DNA of 63,792 nucleotides from an uncultured Bacteroidales bacterium (GCA_902792895.1 CADBBK010000029.1:1-63792), one strand, 5' to 3'; shown: positions 54,657-63,575, counted from the stretch's first letter. Program-made: numbers and translations. The notes: generated from the sequence alone by a model not told the origin.

Positions 54657-54697
54657 GAGAAATGATATGTTGTATAATCAACAGCATATCATTTCTC
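54657..54697 (-). terminator. ctpA operon terminator
   Basis: GAGAAATGATATGTTG and CAGCATATCATTTCTC form a 16-bp stem (one G-T). A smaller TGTATAA/TTATACA hairpin lies at 54630-54648. Confidence 0.65.
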
Positions 54698-54724
54698 AAG
54701 TTGTAGGGTCAGGATTGTGCTTCG

Positions 54725-56356
54725 CTAGTCCTTCTTCACCAGGCGTTCATACTCGGGGTTGCCCTCACGCAGCAGTCGGTCAAAGCGCTCGCGGTCATTT
54801 AGCACCTCATAGGCCGCTTGCACGTCGCGGTTGCGGTGGTTGATGATGACGCTGTAAGCGCTCTGGTCGCCATACACGCCGCGCGCAATCAGTCCCTTGA
54901 TGATGTCCTTGAGCAGTTGCTCGCTGGTGCGGTACTTCTCTTCGTCATACTTCACACTGTCCTTCTCGCCCATGGCGATGAAGTCGCGCATCATCTCGTC
55001 GGTCACGATAAATCGGTCATCAAAGTCCTTGAGCGTCTTGTACTGCTTGGCTAGCGCCTTGCGGTGCTCGTCGACGTAGCCGATGGAGTATTGGTTGATG
55101 ATGCCCTTGGCCGACAGGTCTCGGTAGTAGGTGGAGTACTCGGTCGTGTCGATGGGCACAAACACGTCGGGCATCACGCCACCGCCGCCGTAGATGGTGC
55201 GGCCGTTCAGCCTGGTTGTGTAGCGCAGCGTGTCGTTGAACTGGATGCTGTCCAGGCTGTAGTACTCGCCCTCGTTGGCGCGGTCCACCAGCTCGTGCTC
55301 GTAGGCCTTCTTGTCGCCGCGGGAATAGGGTTTCTGGATGCAGCGGCCACTGGGCGTGTAGTAGCGGGCAACAGTCAGGCGCATCATCGAGCCGTCCTCA
55401 AACTTGAACGGGCGTTGTACCAATCCCTTGCCGAAGGTGCGTCGGCCCACAACCACGGCACGGTCCCAGTCCTGCATGGCGCCGGCAAAGATTTCGGCTG
55501 CCGAGGCCGAGAACTGGTTGACCATGACCACCATGTGCAGGTCCTTGTAGTCACCCCAGCCGTTGGCGTTGGCCTCGTTGCGGGGTGAGTTGTCGCCCTC
55601 GGTATAGACCATCAGCTGGCCACGTTCCAGGAACTCGTTGCACATGTCGATGGCTGCATTCAGGTAGCCGCCGCCGTTGTCGCTCAGGTCCATGATGAGT
55701 TGCGTCATGCCCTGTTTTTTCAGTTGCTTGAGGGCATCCATCATCTCCTCGTGAGTCTTGGCTCCGAAACGGGAAATGCGCAGGTAGGCGGTCTTCTCGT
55801 CGAGCATGTAGCTGGCGTCGATGCTGTGCAGGGGGATGTTGTCGCGCGTGATGCGGAAGGTGATGAGCTCTTTCACGCCTGGGCGCTTCACCTGGATGGT
55901 GACTCGCGTGCCCTTCTTGCCGCGCAGACGTTTCTGGATGTCGCTGTTGCGCATCTTCACGCCGGCGATAACCGTGTCGTTGACAGTGATGATGCGGTCA
56001 CCGGCCAGCACGCCCACGCGTTCGCTGGGGCCGCCGGGAACGGTCTGGATCACGTACAGCGTGTCCTGGTTCATGTTGAACTGGATGCCCACGCCGCTGA
56101 ATTCACCCTGCAGGGGCTCTTCAAGCTCCTTGGTCTCCTTGGCGTCGGTATAGGACGAGTGGGGATCGAGATTCTCGAGCATGCCCTTGATGGCATCCTC
56201 TACCAGTTTCTCCTCGTTGACCGAGTCGACGTACAACGTCGAGATGGCATACTCGGCGTTTAGCAGCTTCTGCATCGCCTGGGGCATGTTGCGCTGGGCA
56301 GCAACGGTCAGTGACAGTGCCAGGCACAGGGGCACTGCAAGTAGTATCTTCTTCAT
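54725..56356 (-). CDS. C-terminal processing peptidase (S41)
   Basis: A 543-residue exported CtpA/Prc-type protease. Signal peptide to VAAQ; N-terminal helical region; PDZ domain at about 85-165 (FSGVGIQFNM...RVGVLAGDRIITVND); catalytic core with Ser in NQFSASAAEIFAGAMQD and Lys in RRTFGKGLVQ. It probably trims envelope proteins. Downstream of parE and coaD in a recurrent Bacteroidales cluster. Confidence 0.93.
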   Translation of the reverse strand: MKKILLAVPLCLALSLTVAAQRNMPQAMQKLLNAEYAISTLYVDSVNEEKLVEDAIKGMLENLDPHSSYTDAKETKELEEPLQGEFSGVGIQFNMNQDTLYVIQTVPGGPSERVGVLAGDRIITVNDTVIAGVKMRNSDIQKRLRGKKGTRVTIQVKRPGVKELITFRITRDNIPLHSIDASYMLDEKTAYLRISRFGAKTHEEMMDALKQLKKQGMTQLIMDLSDNGGGYLNAAIDMCNEFLERGQLMVYTEGDNSPRNEANANGWGDYKDLHMVVMVNQFSASAAEIFAGAMQDWDRAVVVGRRTFGKGLVQRPFKFEDGSMMRLTVARYYTPSGRCIQKPYSRGDKKAYEHELVDRANEGEYYSLDSIQFNDTLRYTTRLNGRTIYGGGGVMPDVFVPIDTTEYSTYYRDLSAKGIINQYSIGYVDEHRKALAKQYKTLKDFDDRFIVTDEMMRDFIAMGEKDSVKYDEEKYRTSEQLLKDIIKGLIARGVYGDQSAYSVIINHRNRDVQAAYEVLNDRERFDRLLREGNPEYERLVKKD

Positions 56357-56398
56357 TATTATAATATGTGTCCTGTGAATGGGAGTTATTGGGTGTGT

Positions 56399-56905
56399 CT
56401 ATTGCTCGGGGAGCTGTGATAGGTCGGCATCGACTGGCAAGTAGGGGCTGATGTCCTGGCCGTAGCGGAACAGTTCGCGCACGATGCTGCTGCTGATGTG
56501 GCTGTACTCGGGTAGGGTATACAGCAGGATGGTCTCGATGCCCGTCAGGTCACGGTTCACCTCGGCCAGGTGCTTCTCGTTCTCAAAGTCCTGGATGAGG
56601 CGGACACCGCGCACGATGAACTGTGCGCCCACCTCACGCGCCACGTCCACGGTCATGCTCGTGTAGGTGATGACCTCCACCTGCGGGGAGTCCTTGAAGA
56701 TGCTCTCGATCCATGCCTTGCGTTGCTCCATGGTCATGAACGACCGCTTGTCGGCATTCACGCCGATGGCGATGACAAACTTGTCGAACAACGGCAGCGC
56801 GCGCCTCACGATAGACTCATGACCGCGGGTGAACGGGTCAAACGAACCGGGAAACAGCGCCACGCGGCAATTTTGGTTATTCTCAATGCACTGTGATGTC
56901 TTCAT
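56399..56905 (-). CDS. coaD: Phosphopantetheine adenylyltransferase
   Basis: Makes dephospho-CoA from 4'-phosphopantetheine and ATP. 168 residues. The nucleotidyltransferase motif [18 protein letters not shown] and the later [15 protein letters not shown] are diagnostic. The first 12 residues are longer than usual. The start overlaps parE by 23 bp. Confidence 0.96.
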   Translation of the reverse strand: MKTSQCIENNQNCRVALFPGSFDPFTRGHESIVRRALPLFDKFVIAIGVNADKRSFMTMEQRKAWIESIFKDSPQVEVITYTSMTVDVAREVGAQFIVRGVRLIQDFENEKHLAEVNRDLTGIETILLYTLPEYSHISSSIVRELFRYGQDISPYLPVDADLSQLPEQ

Positions 56906-58877
56906 CGTCTTCGTTCACTAGATTATCGATAATGAAACTCTGGCGCTCCATGGTGTTCTTGCCCATGAAGAAGGCCAGCATCTGCTTCACCGAGTCCTCC
57001 TTGCGCAGCTGCACGCGGTCCAGGCGCATCTCGGGGCCGATGAAGTCCTTGAACTCGTCGGGTGAGATTTCACCGAGACCTTTGAATCGTGTGATTTCGG
57101 CATTCTCGCCCAGCTTGTTGAGGGCGGTCAGTCGCTCCTCGTCACTGTAGCAGTAGTAGGTCTCGACCTTCTGCGGCTTGGCCTCGCGCTTGTTGGTGCG
57201 CGACTTGCGCTTGGCGTCCTTCTTGTTGAGCACGCGGAACAGCGGCGTCTGCAGGATGTACAGGTGTCCCGTCTTGATCAGCTCGGGGCAGAACTGCAGG
57301 AAGTAGGTCAACAGCAGCAGGCGGATGTGCATGCCGTCGACATCGGCATCGGTGGCGATGATGACCTTGTTGTAACGCAGGCCGTCGATGCCGTCCTCGA
57401 TGTTGAGAGCTGCCTGCAGCAGGGCAAACTCGGTGTTGGTGATGACCTTCTTGGGGTCCAGGCCATAGGTGTTCAGCGGCTTACCGCGCAACGAGAACAC
57501 GGCTTGCGTCTCCACGTCGCGTATCTTGGTAATGGAGCCGCTTGCGCTCAGACCCTCGGTGATGAATATCGAACTCTGGTCGCGGCGGTCGTTGTCCTTC
57601 GGGGCGCGGGCGTCATTGAAGTGGACGCGGCAGTCACGCAGCTTGTCGTTGTGAAGGGCGGCCTTCTTGACGTTCTCGCGCACCTGCTTGCTCACGCCGG
57701 CGATGGCCTTGCGCTCGCGCTCGTTGTCCTGGATTTTCTTCAGCAGCACCTCGGCCGTCTCGGGAGCCTTGTGCAGGTAGTTGTCCAGCTCACGCTTGAT
57801 GAAGTCGTTGATGTACTTGTAGATGGTGGGGCCGTCTTTCCACATGATGCTGCTGCCCAGCTTGATCTTGGTCTGGGACTCGAACACGGGCTCCTCGACC
57901 TTGATGCTGATGGCGGCGACGATGCCGTTGCGGATGTCGCTGTATTCGAAGTTCTTGTTGTAGAACTCCTTGATGGTCCTGGACAATGCCTCGCGGAATG
58001 CACTCTGGTGCGTGCCGCCCTGGGTGGTGTGCTGGCCGTTGACAAACGAGTAGAACTCCTCGCCCAGCTGCGCCGCATGGGTGATGACGACCTCAATGTC
58101 GTCGCCCGTGAAGTGCATCAGCGGGTACAGCGGGTCGTTGGTCATCTTCTCCTTCACCAGGTCGCTCAAGCCGTTGCGGGAGTGGTACTTCTTGCCGTTG
58201 AGCGTCAGCGTCAGGCCTGTGTTCAGGTAGGAGTAGTTCTTGACCATCGACTCGATGGTCTCGTCGCGGAACTCGTAGTTCTTGAAGATGCTGTTGTCGG
58301 GCTTGAAGCGCACCAGCGTGCCGTTGTCCTCACCCTCGTCGGCGGCAATGATGCCGCTCTCTTCCTGCACCAGACCCTCGTGATAAAGTACCCACGAGCA
58401 TTGGCCGTCGCGCACACTGCGGATGTAGAACTCGGTGGACAGGGCGTTCACCGCCTTGATGCCCACACCGTTCAGACCCACCGACCGTTTGTAGGTCTGC
58501 GTGTCATACTTCGCTCCGGTGTTCATCTTCGAGGATGCGTCCTTCACCTGGTCCAGCGGGATGCCGCGTCCGTAGTCGCGGATGGTCACCATGCCGTCCT
58601 CGACACTGATGTCAATCACGGGCTTGGCATAACCGGTGTTGAACTCGTCGATGCTGTTGTCGATCACCTCCTTGATGAGCACATAGATGCCATCGTCCTC
58701 CTGCGATCCGTCGCCCAGCTTGCCGATGTACATGCCAGGGCGCTGACGGATGTGCTCGCGCGGCGACAACGTCACCAACTTCTCATATCCGCCAAAGTCG
58801 CTGCCGGGTTGCCCTTGGGGCAGACCTGCATCAACACTCGTGTCCTCTATATTATGTTGCTGTTTGTCTTGTGACAT
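56883..58877 (-). CDS. parE: DNA topoisomerase IV subunit B
   Basis: 664-residue ATPase subunit of the decatenating type II topoisomerase. GHKL ATPase: [20 protein letters not shown] and [15 protein letters not shown]. The TOPRIM domain has [18 protein letters not shown] and [12 protein letters not shown] (metal-binding DxD). In gyrase the first motif usually reads EGDSA; here the Asp is Leu. The C-terminal [15 protein letters not shown] fits ParE of this phylum. parC is not in the window. Confidence 0.94.
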   Translation of the reverse strand: MSQDKQQHNIEDTSVDAGLPQGQPGSDFGGYEKLVTLSPREHIRQRPGMYIGKLGDGSQEDDGIYVLIKEVIDNSIDEFNTGYAKPVIDISVEDGMVTIRDYGRGIPLDQVKDASSKMNTGAKYDTQTYKRSVGLNGVGIKAVNALSTEFYIRSVRDGQCSWVLYHEGLVQEESGIIAADEGEDNGTLVRFKPDNSIFKNYEFRDETIESMVKNYSYLNTGLTLTLNGKKYHSRNGLSDLVKEKMTNDPLYPLMHFTGDDIEVVITHAAQLGEEFYSFVNGQHTTQGGTHQSAFREALSRTIKEFYNKNFEYSDIRNGIVAAISIKVEEPVFESQTKIKLGSSIMWKDGPTIYKYINDFIKRELDNYLHKAPETAEVLLKKIQDNERERKAIAGVSKQVRENVKKAALHNDKLRDCRVHFNDARAPKDNDRRDQSSIFITEGLSASGSITKIRDVETQAVFSLRGKPLNTYGLDPKKVITNTEFALLQAALNIEDGIDGLRYNKVIIATDADVDGMHIRLLLLTYFLQFCPELIKTGHLYILQTPLFRVLNKKDAKRKSRTNKREAKPQKVETYYCYSDEERLTALNKLGENAEITRFKGLGEISPDEFKDFIGPEMRLDRVQLRKEDSVKQMLAFFMGKNTMERQSFIIDNLVNEDDEDITVH

Positions 58878-58908
58878 TCTTTTAAATGAAAATCTGCATT
58901 TTAACTTG

Positions 58909-58916
58909 CAAAGATA
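58909..58916 (-). promoter_or_regulatory. -7 box for parE-coaD-ctpA
   Basis: TATCTTTG on the minus strand, 32 bp before the parE start. Confidence 0.7.
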
Positions 58917-59010
58917 CTTAAAATTCCCGACTTATCGGCCTTTCTGGGCGAAAAAACTGGTGCCGTGGGCCAAAATGCCCCTCTTGATGATCAACCATGA
59001 CGACAAAAAA

Positions 59011-59039
59011 CCGCCGCAACCTCGTTGCGACGGCTTTTT
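59011..59039 (-). terminator. rpsO terminator
   Basis: CCGCCGCAAC / GTTGCGACGG hairpin (one C-A mismatch) with A and T runs on either side. Confidence 0.75.
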
Positions 59040-59073
59040 CGTTACGCTTTCCCGTGCGGGACGGATGTCGGAA

Positions 59074-59301
59074 TTACTTGCGGATACCGAGCTCCTTCTT
59101 GGCGATGAGGGCGCGGTAGCGGCTGATGTCCTTACGCATCAGGTAATCGAGCAATTTGCGACGCTTACCTACCAACATCTTCAGTGCACGCTGAGTCGTA
59201 TGATCCTTCTTGTTGACCTTCAAGTGCTCGGTCAAGTGGGCAATACGGTATGAGAATAATGCTATCTGGGCCTCGGGAGAATTCTCTGAATCTAAGTACA
59301 T
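59074..59301 (-). CDS. rpsO: Ribosomal protein S15 with shortened N-terminus
   Basis: A primary 16S rRNA-binding protein of the small subunit. It has 75 residues instead of the usual 88-90. MYLDS is joined directly to [22 protein letters not shown], so about 16 residues of the first helix (normally KKxEIFxKYGKSxxDTGS) are missing. The rest, including [25 protein letters not shown], is normal. The frame is open and has a good promoter and terminator. An in-frame deletion, real or from assembly, is likely. Confidence 0.9.
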   Translation of the reverse strand: MYLDSENSPEAQIALFSYRIAHLTEHLKVNKKDHTTQRALKMLVGKRRKLLDYLMRKDISRYRALIAKKELGIRK

Positions 59302-59339
59302 TACAATAAAATTTTATAAAAGTGTTTCAAAAAGCGGTG

Positions 59340-59347
59340 CAAAGATA
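59340..59347 (-). promoter_or_regulatory. -7 box for rpsO
   Basis: TATCTTTG on the minus strand, 38 bp before the start codon. Confidence 0.7.
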
Positions 59348-59420
59348 CAACCATTTTTTGAACTGGCAACACTTTTGATAGACTTTTTTCTGCCTTTTTT
59401 CAATTTGGATTCCCGCGTGG

Positions 59421-60092
59421 TCACCATTGGATGGGTGTCAGGCCGTGCTGCACGAGGTAGTCGTTGGCCAGCGAGAAGTGATGGCATCCGAAGAAACCGC
59501 CCCTGTTGGCCGACAGCGGCGACGGGTGCGCTGCCGTCAGCACCAGGTGACGGCCACGGTCGATGTAGGCCCCCTTGCGCTTGGCGTACGAGCCCCACAG
59601 CATGAACACCAAGTGTTCGCGTTCCTGCGCCAGATGGGCGATGACATGATCGGTGAACACCTCCCAGCCGCGGCCTTGGTGCGACAGTGGCTGGTGGGCC
59701 TGCACCGTGAGCGTCGCGTTTAGCAACAGTACTCCCTGGCGGGCCCAGCGTGACAAGTCGCCGTTAGCAGGAATCGGAGCACCCACATCGTCATGCACCT
59801 CCTTGAAGATGTTCACCAGCGACGGCGGCATCGGCACACCCTCGTTCACGCTGAAGCACAAGCCATTGGCCTGGCCGACACCATGATACGGGTCCTGGCC
59901 GAGGATCACAACCTTCACTTGGTCGAACGGCGCCGCGTCAAACGCCGCAAATATCTGCCTACCAGGCGGAAACACCTGTCGCGTGCGGTATTCCTGCCGC
60001 ACAAAGTCGGTCAACTCCTTGAAGTAGGGTGCTTCCCATTCGCCGGCAAGCACACGGTTCCACGATGGATCGATGCGTACATTCATTTTCAC
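59421..60092 (-). CDS. ung: Uracil-DNA glycosylase (family 1)
   Basis: Removes uracil from DNA in base-excision repair. 223 residues. The catalytic Asp is in VVILGQDPYHGVGQANGL, and the His/Ser loop is AAHPSPLSANRGGFFG. The WARQGVLLLNATLTV segment is typical. The start may be the ATG at 60092 or the one two codons in. Confidence 0.97.
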   Translation of the reverse strand: MKMNVRIDPSWNRVLAGEWEAPYFKELTDFVRQEYRTRQVFPPGRQIFAAFDAAPFDQVKVVILGQDPYHGVGQANGLCFSVNEGVPMPPSLVNIFKEVHDDVGAPIPANGDLSRWARQGVLLLNATLTVQAHQPLSHQGRGWEVFTDHVIAHLAQEREHLVFMLWGSYAKRKGAYIDRGRHLVLTAAHPSPLSANRGGFFGCHHFSLANDYLVQHGLTPIQW

Positions 60093-60163
60093 GTCAAGAA
60101 TTTAGCGTTGATATCCACAGGCAGGCCCGGCATCAAATTGCCCATTTAGCACTGCAGATGTTG

Positions 60164-60171
60164 CAAAGTTA
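60164..60171 (-). promoter_or_regulatory. -7 box for ung
   Basis: TAACTTTG on the minus strand, 72 bp before the start; back to back with the tRNA-Arg promoter. Confidence 0.65.
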
Positions 60172-60183
60172 CAAAAATTGCCG

Positions 60184-60191
60184 TAATTTTG
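60184..60191 (+). promoter_or_regulatory. -7 box for tRNA-Arg
   Basis: TAATTTTG, about 32 bp before the tRNA. Confidence 0.65.
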
Positions 60192-60222
60192 CACCCGCAT
60201 TTCCACAAAATGCACTCCTCAT

Positions 60223-60294
60223 GGACCCGTAGTTCAATGGATAGAATAAAGGATTCCGGTTCCTTCGATTGGGGTTCGACTCCCCACGGGTTCA
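60223..60294 (+). tRNA. tRNA-Arg (CCG)
   Basis: A 72-nt tRNA: acceptor GGACCCG with CGGGTTC, anticodon arm AAGGA-TTCCGGT-TCCTT (anticodon CCG, codon CGG), T arm TGGGGTTCGACTCCCCA. CCA is not encoded. Its 3' end faces the right cassette. Confidence 0.94.
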
Positions 60295-60303
60295 CCTTAA
60301 TTG

Positions 60304-60336
60304 TCGCTAAATAGTTGATAAACAACTATTTGGCGA
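60304..60336 (+). terminator. tRNA-Arg terminator
   Basis: TCGCTAAATAGTTG pairs with CAACTATTTGGCGA over 14 bp (one G-T), followed by TTTTTATTTT. Confidence 0.8.
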
Positions 60337-60526
60337 TTTTTATTTTCTCTCATCTCCATATCCATCCCCATATAAATGGATATTATTCATCTGATTCTTG
60401 ATGTTATCTTATCTCAATGAACTGTTAGTCTATTGATGTTATGAACAAAGGCACTAAGTTATAAGCAAAGATACGAAAGTTTTTTACACATTGAAACAGG
60501 TTATATCAAATTGAAGAAAAATGTTG

Positions 60527-60534
60527 TATTTTTG
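60527..60534 (+). promoter_or_regulatory. -7 box for the right unknown-protein gene
   Basis: TATTTTTG, 39 bp before the ATG; the following CATAACAACACA resembles the left cassette. 60337-60526 is AT-rich and shows no gene. Confidence 0.6.
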
Positions 60535-60573
60535 TGGCGACAAACCATAACAACACAATAATACCTGTTTTTT

Positions 60574-61482
60574 ATGAATTACGATTTCACAAAAGATTAT
60601 GGCAAACTGGTAAAAATGATGGCTGCTGAGTTTAACAAAGGTCGCGATATATATGAAGCAGCTTCAGTCCTGCCGAAATATTCAGACTATCATTTTGTGT
60701 TTTCGCGCCTTGCTTATAAAGAATTATATGAAAAATTCTATCCAGACAATCAAGATGAGGTTACGTTTGTCATTGATAATTATGTGATGTCTAATTCCGT
60801 AGCAACCGCCTTTTTAGAGCATCTTTATGCCGATTCTGGTGTTGCGATTGAATTCATCAAACGTGAGATTGGTGATGCTTACTCCATGCTTCGCCAAATC
60901 CAACAGCTTTTGCAGGGAATGGCTATAACGTCTCATCCTGAAGATGGAACGCAAGAACTATATGAATTTACAATTAATAACATTATAAAGCCTGTTGTTG
61001 AAGAAGCAAACGCGAATGAAGAGTATATTAAGGCGGCCCTAGCTTCATATATCGCCCAAGGTTCAAAAAGAATTGATGTTATAGATGATGACTTCTCCGA
61101 ACAGGAAAAGTTACCAGAAACGAAGGTAGCAACTGGTCATATTAATAAAGATAAAGATTCGATACTTTACCAAATTAAGGACTATAAACAATGTGTTAGA
61201 CTCTACGAGTACTTGCAAGAGACAAAAGTATTGGATGACAGCACTTCGTTACAAGTTTTTCTAGATGCGATTGTTCATGCTGATATGAGTATGATCACCC
61301 CAATACACTTAACCCGCTTTCGTTGTGCAGTACAAAGAACCAAATGGACTGTTTATGGAGATGCTGATTTGTGGGCAAGAGTCGCTTGTGGCTCAATTGG
61401 AAAGACTCCAAGTCAAGCCTTATCGGGTGCGTCAAATAATGCTGCTTGGTTTGAAGGCCTGTGTGAAATAGTGCCAGAATAG
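60574..61482 (+). CDS. Cassette protein of unknown function (302 aa)
   Basis: Not recognised. A 302-residue helical, soluble-looking protein, distantly related to the left-cassette 288-residue protein. Shared segments are MNYDFTKDYG, VLPKYSDYHFVFSRLAYKELY, LQVFLDAIVHADMSMI and NNAAWFEGLCEIV. A variable acidic region (about 165-195) separates two halves. AT-rich codon use differs from the interior chromosomal genes, suggesting transfer. No recombinase or nuclease motif is visible. Confidence 0.72.
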   Translation: MNYDFTKDYGKLVKMMAAEFNKGRDIYEAASVLPKYSDYHFVFSRLAYKELYEKFYPDNQDEVTFVIDNYVMSNSVATAFLEHLYADSGVAIEFIKREIGDAYSMLRQIQQLLQGMAITSHPEDGTQELYEFTINNIIKPVVEEANANEEYIKAALASYIAQGSKRIDVIDDDFSEQEKLPETKVATGHINKDKDSILYQIKDYKQCVRLYEYLQETKVLDDSTSLQVFLDAIVHADMSMITPIHLTRFRCAVQRTKWTVYGDADLWARVACGSIGKTPSQALSGASNNAAWFEGLCEIVPE

Positions 61483-61495
61483 CCTATCAAAAAAT

Positions 61496-61626
61496 GATTG
61501 TGCAAGCTTGTACAATCGAGTGCAATCTAAAAAAATAACTTGATTGTTTCGTAATGTGCTGATAGATAATAAAATGCGGTTTTGTGAGAAATCTCATTTT
61601 GTCACAGATACAATCTGATTGCAATC
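61496..61626. repeat. Iteron-like TRCAATC array, right cassette
   Basis: TACAATC/TGCAATC occur at 61511, 61521, 61609 and 61620 (10- and 11-bp spacing in two pairs about 98 bp apart), with inverted GATTGT copies at 61496 and 61542. The last unit makes the palindrome GATTGCAATC just upstream of the promoter, as in the left cassette. Confidence 0.62.
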
Positions 61627-61638
61627 TATTCCCGGCTG

Positions 61639-61646
61639 TAACTTTG
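61639..61646 (+). promoter_or_regulatory. -7 box of the right HTH/initiator/ATPase operon
   Basis: TAACTTTG followed by CAATGTCCGA, identical to the left cassette at this point. Confidence 0.7.
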
Positions 61647-61648
61647 CA

Positions 61649-61711
61649 ATGTCCGAGTAATGAGGACTGGCGCAAAGACTCTGCGACCGAGAGCTGTATT
61701 TACGAGGACAT
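61649..61711 (+). ncRNA. Conserved structured leader upstream of the HTH gene, right copy
   Basis: ATGTCC and GGACAT close the block. The inner hairpin GGCGCA-N7-TGCGACC (61669-61688) matches the left copy. Just downstream TTTACGAG can pair with CTCGTAAA and ACGAGT with ACTCGT, giving alternative folds before the start codon. Confidence 0.5.
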
Positions 61712-61749
61712 CCACGAGTGAGAGTCAACTCGTAAATGCATTAAACAAA

Positions 61750-62064
61750 ATGAACACAAAATTTAATTTATCTGACATATTGGCCTCTGAAGCCAATGTC
61801 ATTCTTCAAGTTTCCTCTGACGACTTGAAAATGTTTGCCCAGGATATCTTGATTGGGGCGAAGAGTGTAGCGATGCTTGAGGCAGAGACTGCTGCATCAG
61901 GTGACCAACTGTTGACCATCGATGAAGCTTCAAAGCTTCTCGCTGTGTCAAAGATGACGCTCTATCGATGGGATCAGAGCGGTGTCCTCAAGAAGCTGGA
62001 GATCGGCGGCAAACGCCGGTATCGTAAGAGTGATATCGATCGTCTCGTCGGTGGTAAAATGTGA
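61750..62064 (+). CDS. Excisionase-like HTH_17 (MerR-type) DNA-binding protein
   Basis: 104 residues from MNTKFNLSDILASEANVI. The HTH is LLTIDEASKLLAVSKMTLYRW with wing GGKRRYRKSDIDRLV. About 80% identical to the left copy. The start at 61750 is chosen because the left homologue begins at the same place; the longer frame from 61660 would translate the conserved leader. Confidence 0.82.
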   Translation: MNTKFNLSDILASEANVILQVSSDDLKMFAQDILIGAKSVAMLEAETAASGDQLLTIDEASKLLAVSKMTLYRWDQSGVLKKLEIGGKRRYRKSDIDRLVGGKM

Positions 62065-62097
62065 TACGCTTTGAGACGCATGCTAAATCATCCTGTG

Positions 62098-62135
62098 CTG
62101 TAAGTTCTGCCTCTGTAAGGAGGTTGAACTTACAG
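62098..62135 (+). ncRNA. Conserved stem-loop before the initiator gene, right copy
   Basis: CTGTAAGTTC pairs perfectly with GAACTTACAG; after a T-T mismatch and a G-T pair, CCTC pairs with GAGG around the loop TGTAAG. Compared with the left hairpin, both arms changed together while the fold stayed. Confidence 0.6.
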
Positions 62136-62163
62136 ACGATGATATCAGAAAAAGGTTTTAGCC

Positions 62164-62895
62164 ATGATCAGTAAAAACTTCACGAAAGTTCCAAACGACC
62201 TCATCCGCTCACGAATACTTTCCCCTGTCGAGAAGATTGTATGGTCCTACATTGCTTCTATGCGTGATGGGCACACGTATGCAGTGCGCTCAGCATGTGA
62301 GATCCTGGGCATCAATGTAAAGACTTGGCGAAAGTGTGTGGCAGAGTTAGAAAGGCGAGGAATGGTCTTCGTGAAGACGATTCCTGGAAAGGTGAATGTG
62401 TATTCAGCGGTGAGAGATCCTTCTGTATGGAACCTGCCCCTTGCCAATGGAGTAGGGTGCTCAAACGGTACCCCTACCCAAAAGGACTCACCACCTCTAC
62501 CAAATGAGTACCTGGGTACACATTCTTATAAAGAAGATATAAATAAGACTATCAACGATGATGAGCGCGAAAGGCTTAAAAATGAAATAATGATTGATGC
62601 CAATATTGAACTTGCTTGCATGGGCTGTGGGATAACCATTGAACAATACAAGCAGCTTGCGGCAATGATTATCGCTGATTGGACATTTAAGGATCTTCCC
62701 GAAGGAGAGTGGACAAAGAAACACTTCCTGAATGTGTTGCATTACAAAGTTGACAATTTAAAAAACAATCAATATGGAAAAACAAATAATAAATCAAATC
62801 TCGGAGGAAACTCCCAAACCGAAGATAGATATGCAAGTCGTAGAGGAACTGACGCAAAAGATCATACAGCGAAAGATTATGGTCGATCGTTTTAG
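62164..62895 (+). CDS. HTH_36-type replication initiator-like protein
   Basis: 243 residues. HTH_36 domain at about 3-88 (FTKVPNDLIRS, IVWSYIASM, VRSACEILGINVKTWRKCV, VNVYSAVRD). A Pro-rich linker (GCSNGTPTQKDSPPLPNEY) follows, then the conserved EIMIDANIELA...IIADWTF...EWTKKHFLNVLHYKV block. The gene overlaps the ATPase gene by 122 bp in another frame, more than the 83 bp of the left pair. Probable origin-binding initiator. Confidence 0.77.
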   Translation: MISKNFTKVPNDLIRSRILSPVEKIVWSYIASMRDGHTYAVRSACEILGINVKTWRKCVAELERRGMVFVKTIPGKVNVYSAVRDPSVWNLPLANGVGCSNGTPTQKDSPPLPNEYLGTHSYKEDINKTINDDERERLKNEIMIDANIELACMGCGITIEQYKQLAAMIIADWTFKDLPEGEWTKKHFLNVLHYKVDNLKNNQYGKTNNKSNLGGNSQTEDRYASRRGTDAKDHTAKDYGRSF

Positions 62896-63487
62896 GTTTA
62901 ACCTAACGCCACAGAATGCTTTGAATTTGCTTGCGGCCCATTATGCAGCTGCTGTGAGAATGCGCCACGGGTTCCCTCAGTTCGACGAGAATACCAATGA
63001 GAATCTACTTCAGCTGGCCAACTATTTGACCCAGAAGGAGCCAAAGTTTGGCGTGATGATGTGCGGCACCTGTGGCAATGGAAAAACCACGCTGCTCTAT
63101 GCCTTGCAGAGTGCCTTAAACCAACTTAACCAAATGGGGCATTTCACGTTCCTGAGCGAATATTTCCAGGTCGGCATGGAGATAGTTGACGCCAAGGATG
63201 TCGTTATCATGGCCAAAGATTTGAAGGCTATAAGCAATCTGCGGTCACGCTCGATGCTGGCCATAGATGACCTGGGTAAAGAAGCCGCCGAGGTATTGGA
63301 CTTTGGCAACGCTCTCAGCCCCGTTATTGATTTGCTCGAATATCGCTACCAGCACCAGCTGTTCACTGCTATCACTACCAATCTCACCAACGAAGAGATT
63401 GCAAAGAAGTACGGAAAACGAATTGCCGACCGCTTTAACGAGATGCTTGAAGTCATCATCTTTCAAGACATCACTTACAGGCACTAA
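62774..63487 (+). CDS. DnaC/IstB-like AAA+ ATPase (helicase loader-like)
   Basis: 237 residues. Walker A GTCGNGKT at 98-105, Walker B MLAIDDLG at 161-168, TTNLTNEEIAKKYG and IADRF near the end. More DnaC-like than the left ATPase, with which it shares about 30%. Its stop codon is 2 bp from the start of the 303-bp terminal repeat. Confidence 0.86.
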   Translation: MEKQIINQISEETPKPKIDMQVVEELTQKIIQRKIMVDRFRFNLTPQNALNLLAAHYAAAVRMRHGFPQFDENTNENLLQLANYLTQKEPKFGVMMCGTCGNGKTTLLYALQSALNQLNQMGHFTFLSEYFQVGMEIVDAKDVVIMAKDLKAISNLRSRSMLAIDDLGKEAAEVLDFGNALSPVIDLLEYRYQHQLFTAITTNLTNEEIAKKYGKRIADRFNEMLEVIIFQDITYRH

Positions 63488-63539
63488 TTGTCAGCGATTT
63501 GGTGTGGTATGAGATAGTTTACATTGAAGCTGTTATTGT

Positions 63540-63575
63540 ACCTTCCGCTGACGTTTTCGGACGTCAGCGGAAGGT
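63540..63575. terminator. 15-bp hairpin in the right terminal repeat
   Basis: ACCTTCCGCTGACGT and its exact complement around the loop TTTCGG, 53 bp past the ATPase stop. No T-tract; it may act as a terminator or as a recognition hairpin. Confidence 0.55.
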
